Below, piece after piece: positions 1-6,415 of a stretch of DNA of 22,255 bases. The first letter of the stretch is position 1, and each line of letters starts with the position of its first letter. Below the pieces are notes generated by a model. It was not told the DNA's origin. It ran no database searches and saw only the letters and a program-made list of their open reading frames with translations. The translations under genes and the position numbers were made by a program. The DNA comes from Pseudomonadota bacterium (GTDB lineage Bacteria; Desulfobacterota; Anaeroferrophillalia; Anaeroferrophillales; Tharpellaceae): the NCBI GenBank assembly GCA_015486505.1, contig WFRP01000326.1, positions 1 to 22,255 of the forward strand, read 5' to 3'.

Positions 1-2491
1 GCCTTTCAGAGTAATAGACCTTGGTTTTTGTCGTTGTGTTTTCCGGCAGGTCGGTAAACGTTAAAGGTGGCGGAATAAAATCAGTACCGGGATCAGCTTG
101 ATGATTATGGTTGAGATCGAAATAGAGACCGCCCTTTAACGGGTGCCGGGGATCTGAACCGATGGGGAGTGTGGAATCGTAACTGAGAGTGCTTAAATCC
201 CACTCTCCGGTATCCGGGTTATAGGCCGGGTTGATGGGGGGATTACTGTTTTTGGTGCCGGCTTCACCGCCAGGCATTCCGTTACCGACGGGTGATTCCC
301 AATTAACCAGCCAGGCCAGATCTTTAAGTTGTTCGGCAAAGATTCCGGCGCTGCATAAAGATAAGTTACCGCCGTTGGAGAGGCCGATAATCCCGACGTT
401 GTGAGAAAGAGGGCACAGCGGCTCAATCAGCTCGGTTAAGGTTTTTCCGTTTATATCCTTAACTTTGTCCAGCGCGAAAAGCGTAACCTCCCGTAAAGCC
501 GCAACCGAATCGGCGCCCCGGTAGTCGTAGGTCCCGCCGCTTTTATCCTGGTTGAGACCGGAACCGGGCAGATTCAGGCCGATCTGAATAAAGCCCTGTT
601 CAGTCAGACCCGGGATGGTTGAGTTGAGTCCGACCCCGTCAAAACCGCCGACAATATTGATGGCAACCGGAGCCCCGTCGGCATAACGAGCCTTCTCGGG
701 AACGTTGATTTTTATGGCTATGCCGGTCTCTCCGGCAGCCGGGCTGGGAATTCGGGTTGAGATTGAATCTGTTTGCCCGTGGTTGTCACATTCATCTTCC
801 CAGTCGTTGTAGGCGGATAGCATCTGCTGCTGGGTTCCCCACTGAAGATAGCCCCCCGCAACCAGCGGAGCGACAACCTCATTAAGCATTTCACTCCAGT
901 AAGCTAAATCCTGCTGCAACTCAGCGGAAAAATTGATTGAAAAGTTTGGACTCCGGCCGGTTATCCGGAGATATTCACTGTCAGCAAGCCCTGATGATGA
1001 GGTGAATGAGTCAATATGAACAATGAAATTCAGGGTGTTAACCCGGGTGGGGTCGGCCCGGTTAATGTACTGGCTTAAATAACGTCGCATCTGCTCCTTG
1101 ATTCTGAAATGGCGTCGGGAAAGAGCTTGACCGATGCCCGGCAAATAGACCAGTTTGCCTGCAGGATCGTGAGTAAGGAATTTTTCGCTGTCGGTCAGGG
1201 CATCGGCCGCGGTCGGCCGCCAGGGATTCATAATCAAATAGTCGTAACTGGTTTGGGTGTTTTTATTTTTGAATCCGGATAGTACTCTGATGCCCTGATC
1301 ATAAAGGATATCTTTGTTGACAAGGTCAAAATTGCCGTTATGATCAATAACTTCAGTCCCTGACATACTTTCCAGCAACTCGCGTCTCTCATTGACATAC
1401 TTAGCTACATCAATATCGGAAATTTCCCGGGAATATTCCTGATGGCAACTGCAGTCAGAGGCGCCGTAAGCGTTCCCTTCAGCATCAACACAGTTAGGGC
1501 CGTGGCTGTGGGTTGAATAGGTAACCCGGTAACCGGTCGCGAGATCTCTTAAGGTGTCAGGGGCGAATTTTTGCGCTCCCACAACCCATTCAATCTCCGG
1601 CTGGATATTGAGAAAGCCGCCGTTTTCATAAAATATCCGGGACAATTCCCGCATTATTGCAGTTTTGTAGAGAAAATAGGTTTCCTGACTGATAAGTGCC
1701 GGGGTATCTTCAATATGAATGGAGAAACGTATCCAGATTGGCGCCCGCGGTTGGGCCGGAACCTTGATTGTGCCGATGGTTACAGCGTCAGCGGCGGCGG
1801 CAAATTCTTTCCAGATCGGCACGCTCACGGAGATATCATCGATGTCAAGTTCGGCGCCCGCCGGCAGTTTAAAGCCGGCGTCGGCATAGATAAATCCTTC
1901 GGTTGTTGCTGCAGTCAACTGGATTTGCTGCCAGTCACCTGTAATTGTGACAGGCTCGCCGGTTTCCCTGAAAACCGCCCGGCTGGCGCTGTCGCTGAAA
2001 ATGATTTCAGGTTGTATTATAACCTGACCTTTCCGGCTGCGAACCCAGAAGGAAAGAGTTGTATCTTCAGCCTTGTCCGGCTGGGTTTGCACCATAAAAG
2101 AGGTTTTACAATCTCCGTTGACTAGGTGATAGCCCCGGTTGCCGCTGTGGGCTGACTGCGAACTTAATCGGCCGCTTGCGGGAATCGCTGCCGCGGGACA
2201 ATCGCCGCTGCGGCTGATTTTAAGGTTGGGCAGTTTGGTTTCAAAGTCACCATTTTCTAAAAGTTCATAGGCTTCCACAAGCTCAAGTGAAGGAATGGCC
2301 AGAATCGGGTTCGGCAACCGGCAAGCTGATTCCGAGATTGCGTTCAAGGGAAGACTGAGGCAAAAAATCAGCGTGAAAAGAGCGATAATACCCGGCAATC
2401 TGTAGGCAAATGGATTTAAGCAACGAAAAAAGCCGGATTTATGCTCAGTAATTTTATTTTCCGAAGTTAAGGAAATTTTATTGTCGATCAT
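1..2491 (-). CDS. large secreted multidomain protein with alpha/beta-hydrolase domain (partial, C-terminus beyond window)
   Basis: The minus strand is open without a stop for 830 codons from the ATG at 2491 to the window edge. The ATG follows a strong ribosome site (GGGGGAGG, 2499-2506, 7-nt gap). Residues 32-50 are hydrophobic and end in LPLNA, a likely signal peptide after an unusually long charged N-region. Residues about 76-225 look like a carbohydrate-binding jelly roll (ENGDFE near 79-84, LDIDDISV near its end). Residues about 250-560 resemble a divergent polysaccharide-deacetylase or glycoside-hydrolase barrel, with HIED at 259-262, THSH at 327-330 and a Cys/His cluster C334, C347, C349, H350. 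Residues 580-830 look like an alpha/beta hydrolase; GLSNGG (703-708) is a classic GxSxG elbow with Ser705 as the expected nucleophile. The catalytic Asp/His should lie partly beyond the edge. The envelope or extracellular location and GxSxG are well supported; the exact substrate and the middle-domain assignment are inference. Confidence 0.8.
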   Translation of the reverse strand, partial: MIDNKISLTSENKITEHKSGFFRCLNPFAYRLPGIIALFTLIFCLSLPLNAISESACRLPNPILAIPSLELVEAYELLENGDFETKLPNLKISRSGDCPAAAIPASGRLSSQSAHSGNRGYHLVNGDCKTSFMVQTQPDKAEDTTLSFWVRSRKGQVIIQPEIIFSDSASRAVFRETGEPVTITGDWQQIQLTAATTEGFIYADAGFKLPAGAELDIDDISVSVPIWKEFAAAADAVTIGTIKVPAQPRAPIWIRFSIHIEDTPALISQETYFLYKTAIMRELSRIFYENGGFLNIQPEIEWVVGAQKFAPDTLRDLATGYRVTYSTHSHGPNCVDAEGNAYGASDCSCHQEYSREISDIDVAKYVNERRELLESMSGTEVIDHNGNFDLVNKDILYDQGIRVLSGFKNKNTQTSYDYLIMNPWRPTAADALTDSEKFLTHDPAGKLVYLPGIGQALSRRHFRIKEQMRRYLSQYINRADPTRVNTLNFIVHIDSFTSSSGLADSEYLRITGRSPNFSINFSAELQQDLAYWSEMLNEVVAPLVAGGYLQWGTQQQMLSAYNDWEDECDNHGQTDSISTRIPSPAAGETGIAIKINVPEKARYADGAPVAINIVGGFDGVGLNSTIPGLTEQGFIQIGLNLPGSGLNQDKSGGTYDYRGADSVAALREVTLFALDKVKDINGKTLTELIEPLCPLSHNVGIIGLSNGGNLSLCSAGIFAEQLKDLAWLVNWESPVGNGMPGGEAGTKNSNPPINPAYNPDTGEWDLSTLSYDSTLPIGSDPRHPLKGGLYFDLNHNHQADPGTDFIPPPLTFTDLPENTTTKTKVYYSER

Positions 2492-2498
2492 TGCAGGT

Positions 2499-2506
2499 CC
2501 TCCCCC
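2499..2506 (-). promoter_or_regulatory. ribosome binding site of the secreted hydrolase gene
   Basis: Read on the minus strand it is GGGGGAGG, 7 nt before the ATG at 2491. It fixes the start of a gene whose long charged N-region would otherwise invite a later start. Repeat A1 begins 5 bp farther upstream. Confidence 0.75.
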
Positions 2507-2510
2507 TAAT

Positions 2511-2631
2511 CTAATGCGGGAACTATCTCCGCAACCCAATCGGGCCTTGCGGCCCGCAAATAAGTACTCTTATCAGAACATTTTCTGATTATTAAATCTT
2601 GTTTTTTGGTGCAGAAAATAACCTGTAAGGT
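2511..2631 (+). repeat. family A structured repeat, copy A1 (short subtype)
   Basis: Begins CTAATGCGGG and ends CTGTAAGGT, directly followed by copy A2. It contains hairpin 1 (GCGGGA/CTCCGC, one mismatch), hairpin 2 (GGGCC/GGCCC around TTGC) and the long bulged hairpin starting AGTACTCTTATCAG. The tip of the long hairpin is TTTTCTG...CAGAAAA rather than TTTTCTTG...CAAGAAAA as in other copies, so both arms changed together. Lacks the 25-nt insert of the long subtype. Confidence 0.85.
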
Positions 2632-2789
2632 ACTAATGCGGGAACGATCCCCGCAACCCAAACAGGGCTTTTTGGCCCGTACCCAGGGGCACTTCCGTTG
2701 GTCGCAAATAAGTACTCTTATCAGAACATTTTCTTGTTTTTACAGTTGAAAAAAGCTGTCGAAAAAAACAAGAAAATAACCTGTAAGGT
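2632..2789 (+). repeat. family A structured repeat, copy A2 (long subtype)
   Basis: Head-to-tail with A1 and A3. Carries the 25-nt insert between GGCCCG and CAAATAAG, and the extended tip with an inner ACAG/CTGT stem inside TTTTCTTG/CAAGAAAA. The base of the long hairpin is AGTAC paired with GTACT, supplied partly by the start of A3. Confidence 0.85.
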
Positions 2790-2878
2790 ACTAATGCGGG
2801 AACAAATCCCGCAACCCAATAGAGCCTTTTCGACCCGCATCCAGGGGCAATCCGATGGTCGCAAATAAGTACTCTTAT
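2790..2878 (+). repeat. family A structured repeat, copy A3, truncated
   Basis: Matches the left part of the family A unit (long subtype) up to ACTCTTAT and then stops abruptly at a junction with family B sequence. The whole right arm of the long hairpin is missing. Confidence 0.85.
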
Positions 2879-2983
2879 AAGCGAGTTTTGCAAGGCGGGC
2901 GCAGCGAGCGTAAGGAAAAACAGAAATCTTAACGCCGAGCGGAGAAAAACCGCGCCCGCCCCCGGATTCGGCTGAATAGTTAC
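2878..2983 (+). mobile_element. family B MITE, right half only (copy B2)
   Basis: From AAGCGAGTTTTGC to the right terminal repeat GGCTGAATAGTTAC (2970-2983) this matches the right half of the full-length copies at 13099 and 18145. The left half is absent, replaced by truncated repeat A3. The element ends 8 bp before the stop codon of the Spy-like gene. Confidence 0.85.
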
Positions 2984-2991
2984 AAAACGAC

Positions 2992-3477
2992 TTAATAACG
3001 ACGATTTCGTCCCTGTTTGCGTTTGTTTTTTATGACGCGGCGCATATCTTTCGCAAAATCATTGACAAACAGAATGTAGCGGGCTTGTTCCCGGGGTGAG
3101 AATATCTCGGCTAAAGCCTGGCGCTCCTGTTCGGGGATGCGTGCCAGTTTAACACTGGTTTTTGATAATTTCAGCATTAATTTTTCCAACCCATCATTGG
3201 GGGGGGCCGGAGCGGCAACCGCATCTCTTAATTCAGCTAAAATATTTTGCCGTTGGCGAATAAGTTTGACGCGTTGATCGTCAAATTTTTTCAGAATAGT
3301 AAAAACCTGTTGTGATTTCTCCGGACTCAGGTCAAAATCTTCCATAAGCTGCCAATTACGCAGAGTGGTTAAACGCTCCCTGAGCCTGGTCTGCTTCTGA
3401 TTGAACGCGAATGCCTCAGGGTTTGCCAGGGTTACGGCAAGTAAGAACAGGGCGCCTAAATAAAATATTTTTTTCAT
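2992..3477 (-). CDS. periplasmic Spy/CpxP-like protein of the ECF sigma operon
   Basis: 161 residues starting at the ATG at 3477, chosen because a textbook AAGGAGG site lies 8 nt upstream (3486-3492); a longer frame reaching 3624 only adds translated repeat DNA. Residues 1-24 form a Sec signal peptide (MKKIFYLGALFLLAV..., cleavage probably after AFA). The mature part is highly charged and helical: LSPEKSQQVFTILKKFDD near 52-70, a long Arg/Lys/Gln helix, and FSPREQARYILFVNDFAKDMR near the end. This is the layout of Spy/CpxP/ZraP-like periplasmic chaperone or metal-stress proteins, and the LSPE...SPREQARY pattern recalls their LTxxQ motifs. The basic tail (KNKRKQGRNRRY) is notable. Third gene of the sigma/anti-sigma operon, so probably its effector or sensor. 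The family call is an inference from architecture and context. Confidence 0.75.
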   Translation of the reverse strand: MKKIFYLGALFLLAVTLANPEAFAFNQKQTRLRERLTTLRNWQLMEDFDLSPEKSQQVFTILKKFDDQRVKLIRQRQNILAELRDAVAAPAPPNDGLEKLMLKLSKTSVKLARIPEQERQALAEIFSPREQARYILFVNDFAKDMRRVIKNKRKQGRNRRY

Positions 3478-3485
3478 TTTATAAT

Positions 3486-3492
3486 CCTCCTT
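3486..3492 (-). promoter_or_regulatory. ribosome binding site deciding the start of the Spy-like gene
   Basis: AAGGAGG on the minus strand, 8 nt before the ATG at 3477. It separates the real gene from upstream in-frame repeat-derived codons. Confidence 0.85.
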
Positions 3493-3510
3493 TTTATATA
3501 GGTTGACAGT

Positions 3511-3650
3511 ACTAATGCGGGAACAGCTCCCGCAACCCAAACGGAGCCTTGCGGCCCGCACCCAAGGGCACTTCCGATGGTCGCAAATAAGTACTCTTAT
3601 CAGAACATTTTCTTGTTTTTTCAAACCGAAAATAACCTGTAAGGCACTAA
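3511..3650 (+). repeat. family A structured repeat, copy A4 (long subtype)
   Basis: Begins ACTAATGCGGG and ends AAGGCACTAA. It lies between the Spy-like gene and the anti-sigma gene. Its last bases (3647-3649) provide the TAG stop codon of the minus-strand anti-sigma gene. Loop of hairpin 1 is ACAGC; the long-hairpin tip is short (TTTTCTTG...CCGAAAA) and partly mispaired. Confidence 0.85.
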
Positions 3651-4225
3651 CTGTTGGAGTTGATTTCGATGGTTTCAGCTAACAGATCGGCCCAGTTGTC
3701 AATCGCAGCGTAGATGATTTCGCTGTTCGCATCGTCCTCGTTAGTCAGATTATTTTCGCTGTCGATTTCGTATTCAAAGCCGGGGATGCCTCCCGACATC
3801 AGGAATATATTATCGGGGCGTGAAGGTGTAACCAGATTAAGCGGGAAAAAAGTGAGGAGCAAAAGCGTAACCAGGGCCACCGGCACCAGGGCCCAGACCG
3901 GTTGCCATTGCCGGGAGAAAATCGGCCGGGAGAAAATCGGCCGCGAGAAAAATCTTTGCCGCAGTGGCGCCGGTTTGAGCTGTTTTTTTATTTCGGCTCT
4001 CAGATTGTGCCAGAAAGCGGCGGCCGGTTCTTTATGAATCTCATCTCGGATTAAATTAAGGGCAAAATCAAAAGTATCTATTTTCCTGGCGCAGCGGCGG
4101 CACTCCTGCAGATGATGACAGGCTTCTGCTTCTTCATTGCTTTCTGCGTGAAGCTTGTCCGGCGAAACTTTTGCGAAAGGTTCGAGTTTGCCGGCCCAGA
4201 CTTTTATGAACTCATCACAATTCAT
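3647..4225 (-). CDS. zinc-finger anti-sigma factor, single-pass membrane protein
   Basis: 192 residues. The cytoplasmic N-terminus carries the zinc-binding anti-sigma signature H38-x3-C42-x2-C45 (with C36 and H37 just before), as in ZAS-type anti-sigma factors such as RsrA/ChrR relatives. A single membrane helix spans about residues 109-129 (PVWALVPVALVTLLLLTFFPL), followed by an acidic extracytoplasmic tail. The ATG overlaps the sigma-factor stop by one base (TAATG), so the two are translationally coupled; such partners normally sequester the sigma factor until an envelope signal. Two oddities: a 15-bp tandem duplication gives a repeated SRPIF segment before the membrane helix, and the stop codon lies inside repeat A4, so the present C-terminus was probably set by that insertion. 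Confidence 0.85.
   Translation of the reverse strand: MNCDEFIKVWAGKLEPFAKVSPDKLHAESNEEAEACHHLQECRRCARKIDTFDFALNLIRDEIHKEPAAAFWHNLRAEIKKQLKPAPLRQRFFSRPIFSRPIFSRQWQPVWALVPVALVTLLLLTFFPLNLVTPSRPDNIFLMSGGIPGFEYEIDSENNLTNEDDANSEIIYAAIDNWADLLAETIEINSNS
3911..3954. repeat. 15-bp tandem repeat inside the anti-sigma gene
   Basis: CCGGGAGAAAATCGG occurs twice in perfect tandem (3911-3925, 3926-3940) and a third, degenerate copy follows. In the protein it gives SRPIF-SRPIF-SR in the juxtamembrane segment at about residues 94-105. Confidence 0.85.
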
Positions 4226-4755
4226 TATATAACCTGTTGTTTGTGTAAGGTTTCTTTTAAGTTTTTCATGGCAAAATGCAGGTTGCTTCTGACAGTTGCC
4301 GGATTTAGTTCAAGAATTTCGGCAATTTCCGCAGGCTTCATCTCGCGAAACAGGTGGAGGCTGAGAATCATTCTCTGGCGCGGTGCCAGCTTACCAATAA
4401 TAGTTTTAATCTTTTCGGCCAGATCCCGGGCGATAATTTTCTCTTCACTGTCAGTGGTGGGGCTCATAAACGAGTCGTCAAACTCAATTATGTCTGCTTC
4501 TCTTTTAATCCGGTCGTATGCCAGATTAAGCGCGATGCGCAGAAGCCAGCTGCGGAACCGGTCGGGGTCTTTCAGGTGCTTAAGTTTTTTAAAAGCGCGA
4601 ATGAAAGCCTCCTGGGTTATTTCCTGAGCTTCATCATTATTCAGCAGAACCCCCTTAACAGTGTGGAAAAGCAAACGTTGATACTTAGTCATCAAACCGA
4701 CAAAAGCATCTTCATCGTTATCTAAAAATTTTTCTATCAACTCCCGATCGCTCAT
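4225..4755 (-). CDS. ECF-type RNA polymerase sigma factor (sigma-70 family)
   Basis: 176 residues from MSDRELIEKF. Region 2 is clear (EAQEITQEAFIRAFKKL, then FRSWLLRIALNLAYDRIKR) and so is region 4 (LAPRQRMILSLHLF... PAEIAEILELNPATVRSNLHFAMKNLKE), with a short linker and no regions 1 or 3, as in extracytoplasmic-function sigma factors. The ATG at 4755 has AGAGG a few bases upstream. A longer frame starting at 4911 would add 52 residues encoded by family B repeat remnant and is rejected. It directs polymerase to a stress or envelope regulon, is presumably restrained by the overlapping anti-sigma gene, and probably autoregulates. The cognate promoter motif could not be read with confidence. Confidence 0.9.
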   Translation of the reverse strand: MSDRELIEKFLDNDEDAFVGLMTKYQRLLFHTVKGVLLNNDEAQEITQEAFIRAFKKLKHLKDPDRFRSWLLRIALNLAYDRIKREADIIEFDDSFMSPTTDSEEKIIARDLAEKIKTIIGKLAPRQRMILSLHLFREMKPAEIAEILELNPATVRSNLHFAMKNLKETLHKQQVI

Positions 4756-4809
4756 AACCGCCTCTATAACACCAAGACGGCGCTGACCGGAAGATCGTTT
4801 AAAATTTTT

Positions 4810-4893
4810 GTAACTATTCAGCCAAATTTTACCCCACACCTTCCGGAAGGGGCGGGGGGGCGGAGCGGTTGCGGAAAGATTTCGTTGTTTTTC
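4810..4893 (+). mobile_element. family B MITE, left end only (copy B1)
   Basis: Starts with the perfect terminal repeat GTAACTATTCAGCC and follows the family B left half through CGTTGTTTTTC, with a small internal deletion, then diverges. The right terminus is missing. It lies in the upstream region of the sigma-factor gene and supplies the spurious N-terminal extension of that reading frame. Confidence 0.85.
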
Positions 4894-5002
4894 CCATAAA
4901 CGAATTTTCATCTACTTGTTTTTTTTCTCTTTTTAAGTTATTAAAACGCGAAACCGGATTTGCGGGATAAATTTTAACTTCAATTCAATCCAACTCTATT
5001 TT

Positions 5003-6415
5003 ATGTCATCGGCCTGTCTTCTTTTAAGTGAAAGTAAAAAGCTTGCCACCGATCTTGCCAAAACCCTGCCGTCTGGGGTTGAGTTGGTGACGCAGGCGGA
5101 ATTTTCTGAAACTGCGGAACCGCTGTCCCGTTTTGCTTTTGCTCTGGTTGACTGCCGGGCGGCCGCTGATGCCGGTTGGCAGAATGCCTTGGCGGCGTTG
5201 AAGGATGCCGGCGGCGATGAATTTCCGGTGATTGCGATCTGCCGCCCTGAGGCTCTGGCTGAAGTGCGCCGGGCTTTGCAGGGCGGGGCCGATAATTATC
5301 TGTTTGCGCCGCTGCGCAAGGCGGAAACCAACCGGGTTATTGAGCAGTGCCTGGGCGGCGTTCGTTCCGCCGCTGCCGGCGGCCGCTTGCCGGGCGATGA
5401 AATCCTGCTGACTGAGGGGTTTTGCGGTTTTATCGGGGCTTCGGAAGCGATGAAGGGGGTTTACCGGCAGATTTTGAAGGTTGCCGTCGCTGAGAGCAGC
5501 GTTCTGATTCAGGGCGAAAGCGGGACCGGCAAAGAACTGGTCGCCCGGGCGCTGCATAGTTTGAGTCGCCGTTCACAGGGCGCGTTCGTGCCGGTAAACT
5601 GCGGGGCGATTCCGCATGATCTGCTGGAATCAGAGCTTTTCGGTTATGTTAAAGGAACTTTTACCGGGGCGGCCGGCGATCGGATCGGCCGGATTGAAAT
5701 GGCGGAAAACGGCACCGTTTTTCTTGATGAAATCGGGGATATGGAGGCGTTGCTCCAGGTTAAAATTCTGCGGCTGCTCCAGGAAAAAACCATCGAGCCT
5801 CTGGGCTGGCGCAAAGCGCCGAAAAAAATTAATGTCAGAATCGTCTCGGCGACCAATCGCGACCTGGAAAAGGATATCGCGGCGGGCCGGTTTCGCGAAG
5901 ACCTCTATTATCGCCTGAATGTTGTCTCGATCACCCTGCCGCCGTTAAGGGACAGGCGTGATGATGTCAGGGGCCTGGCCGAATTTTTTCTGCGGAATTT
6001 TAATGCCGGATTTGAAGAGCAGGATCAGGTTCTGGGGATTACGCCGGAGGCTTTGTGGCTTCTGGAAAATTATAACTGGCCGGGAAATGTCCGGGAGCTT
6101 GAGAATGTGATAGAACGGGCGGCGGTGATGAATCCCGGCGGCTGGATAATGCCGCTGGATCTGCCGGAAAAAATCTTTCAGGCGGAAGAAAATGACGCGG
6201 TCGCCGAAAATTTTTCCCCGGCCGCCGCCGTAACCCTGCCCGAAGACGGCATCTCTTTGAAATCCGAGGTGACGCGGCTGGAAAAAGAACTGATTGCCGA
6301 AGCCTTGAAAAGAACTCACGGAGTCAAGGAGCAGGCCGCGCGGCTGCTCAGAATAAACCGGACCACGCTGATTGAAAAAATCCGCCGCAACCAACTTGAG
6401 GAGGAGAGCGCCTGA
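5003..6415 (+). CDS. FleQ/FlrA-like sigma-54 activator with degenerate receiver
   Basis: 470 residues. Residues 1-115 have the receiver fold pattern but lack key residues: SE instead of the acidic pair near 9-10, Cys80 at the Thr/Ser switch and Ala at the usual Lys of the KP motif; only D50 remains. The AAA+ domain has Walker A GESGTGKE (171-178), Walker B GTVFLDEIGD (237-246), a sigma-54 contact loop reading GTFTGA (218-223) instead of GAFTGA, and RLNVVSITLPPLRDR. The C-terminal Fis-type helix-turn-helix contains INRTTLIEKIRR, very close to the RRTTLVEKM pattern of FleQ/FlrA, the flagellar master regulators, which also have non-phosphorylatable receivers. No convincing Shine-Dalgarno precedes the ATG, so the start is less secure. 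Stop overlaps the next ATG (TGATG). Possibly controls motility or exopolysaccharide; no flagellar genes are in view. Confidence 0.85.
   Translation: MSSACLLLSESKKLATDLAKTLPSGVELVTQAEFSETAEPLSRFAFALVDCRAAADAGWQNALAALKDAGGDEFPVIAICRPEALAEVRRALQGGADNYLFAPLRKAETNRVIEQCLGGVRSAAAGGRLPGDEILLTEGFCGFIGASEAMKGVYRQILKVAVAESSVLIQGESGTGKELVARALHSLSRRSQGAFVPVNCGAIPHDLLESELFGYVKGTFTGAAGDRIGRIEMAENGTVFLDEIGDMEALLQVKILRLLQEKTIEPLGWRKAPKKINVRIVSATNRDLEKDIAAGRFREDLYYRLNVVSITLPPLRDRRDDVRGLAEFFLRNFNAGFEEQDQVLGITPEALWLLENYNWPGNVRELENVIERAAVMNPGGWIMPLDLPEKIFQAEENDAVAENFSPAAAVTLPEDGISLKSEVTRLEKELIAEALKRTHGVKEQAARLLRINRTTLIEKIRRNQLEEESA

Larger units (their letters stand above)
2492..2991. other. gene-free interval filled by repeats
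   Basis: About 500 bp between the divergently placed start of the secreted hydrolase and the end of the Spy-like gene. It is almost entirely repeat DNA: two complete family A units and one truncated unit in head-to-tail array, fused to the right half of a family B element. Short minus-strand reading frames here are translations of the repeats and I do not regard them as genes. The promoter of the hydrolase gene must lie within or beyond repeat A1. Confidence 0.8.

Noticed and set aside
1571..2125. A 184-codon plus-strand open frame
   Set aside because: It lies wholly opposite the secreted hydrolase gene, which is open for 830 codons with coherent domains and a strong ribosome site; the plus frame has no recognisable motif.
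2511..2878. CRISPR array
   Set aside because: Units are over 100 bp, of unequal length, with no spacers between them and no cas genes.
2511..2880. Family A copies as integron attC sites
   Set aside because: Bulged hairpins in arrays recall attC, but the required GTTRRRY / RYYYAAC core sites are not at the ends, and no cassette genes or integrase are present.
2633..2893. Small minus-strand reading frames with a recurring KSTYLR-type peptide (also near 16100-16300 and 18650-19060)
   Set aside because: They are translations of family A repeats and recur wherever the repeat does, without ribosome sites or independent conservation.
3478..3624. A 49-residue N-terminal extension of the Spy-like protein
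   Set aside because: It is translated repeat A4. The ATG at 3477 has a perfect AAGGAGG and begins a signal peptide.
4756..4911. A 52-residue N-terminal extension of the ECF sigma factor
   Set aside because: The extra codons are largely family B repeat remnant, and a proper start with AGAGG upstream exists at 4755 giving the normal family length.
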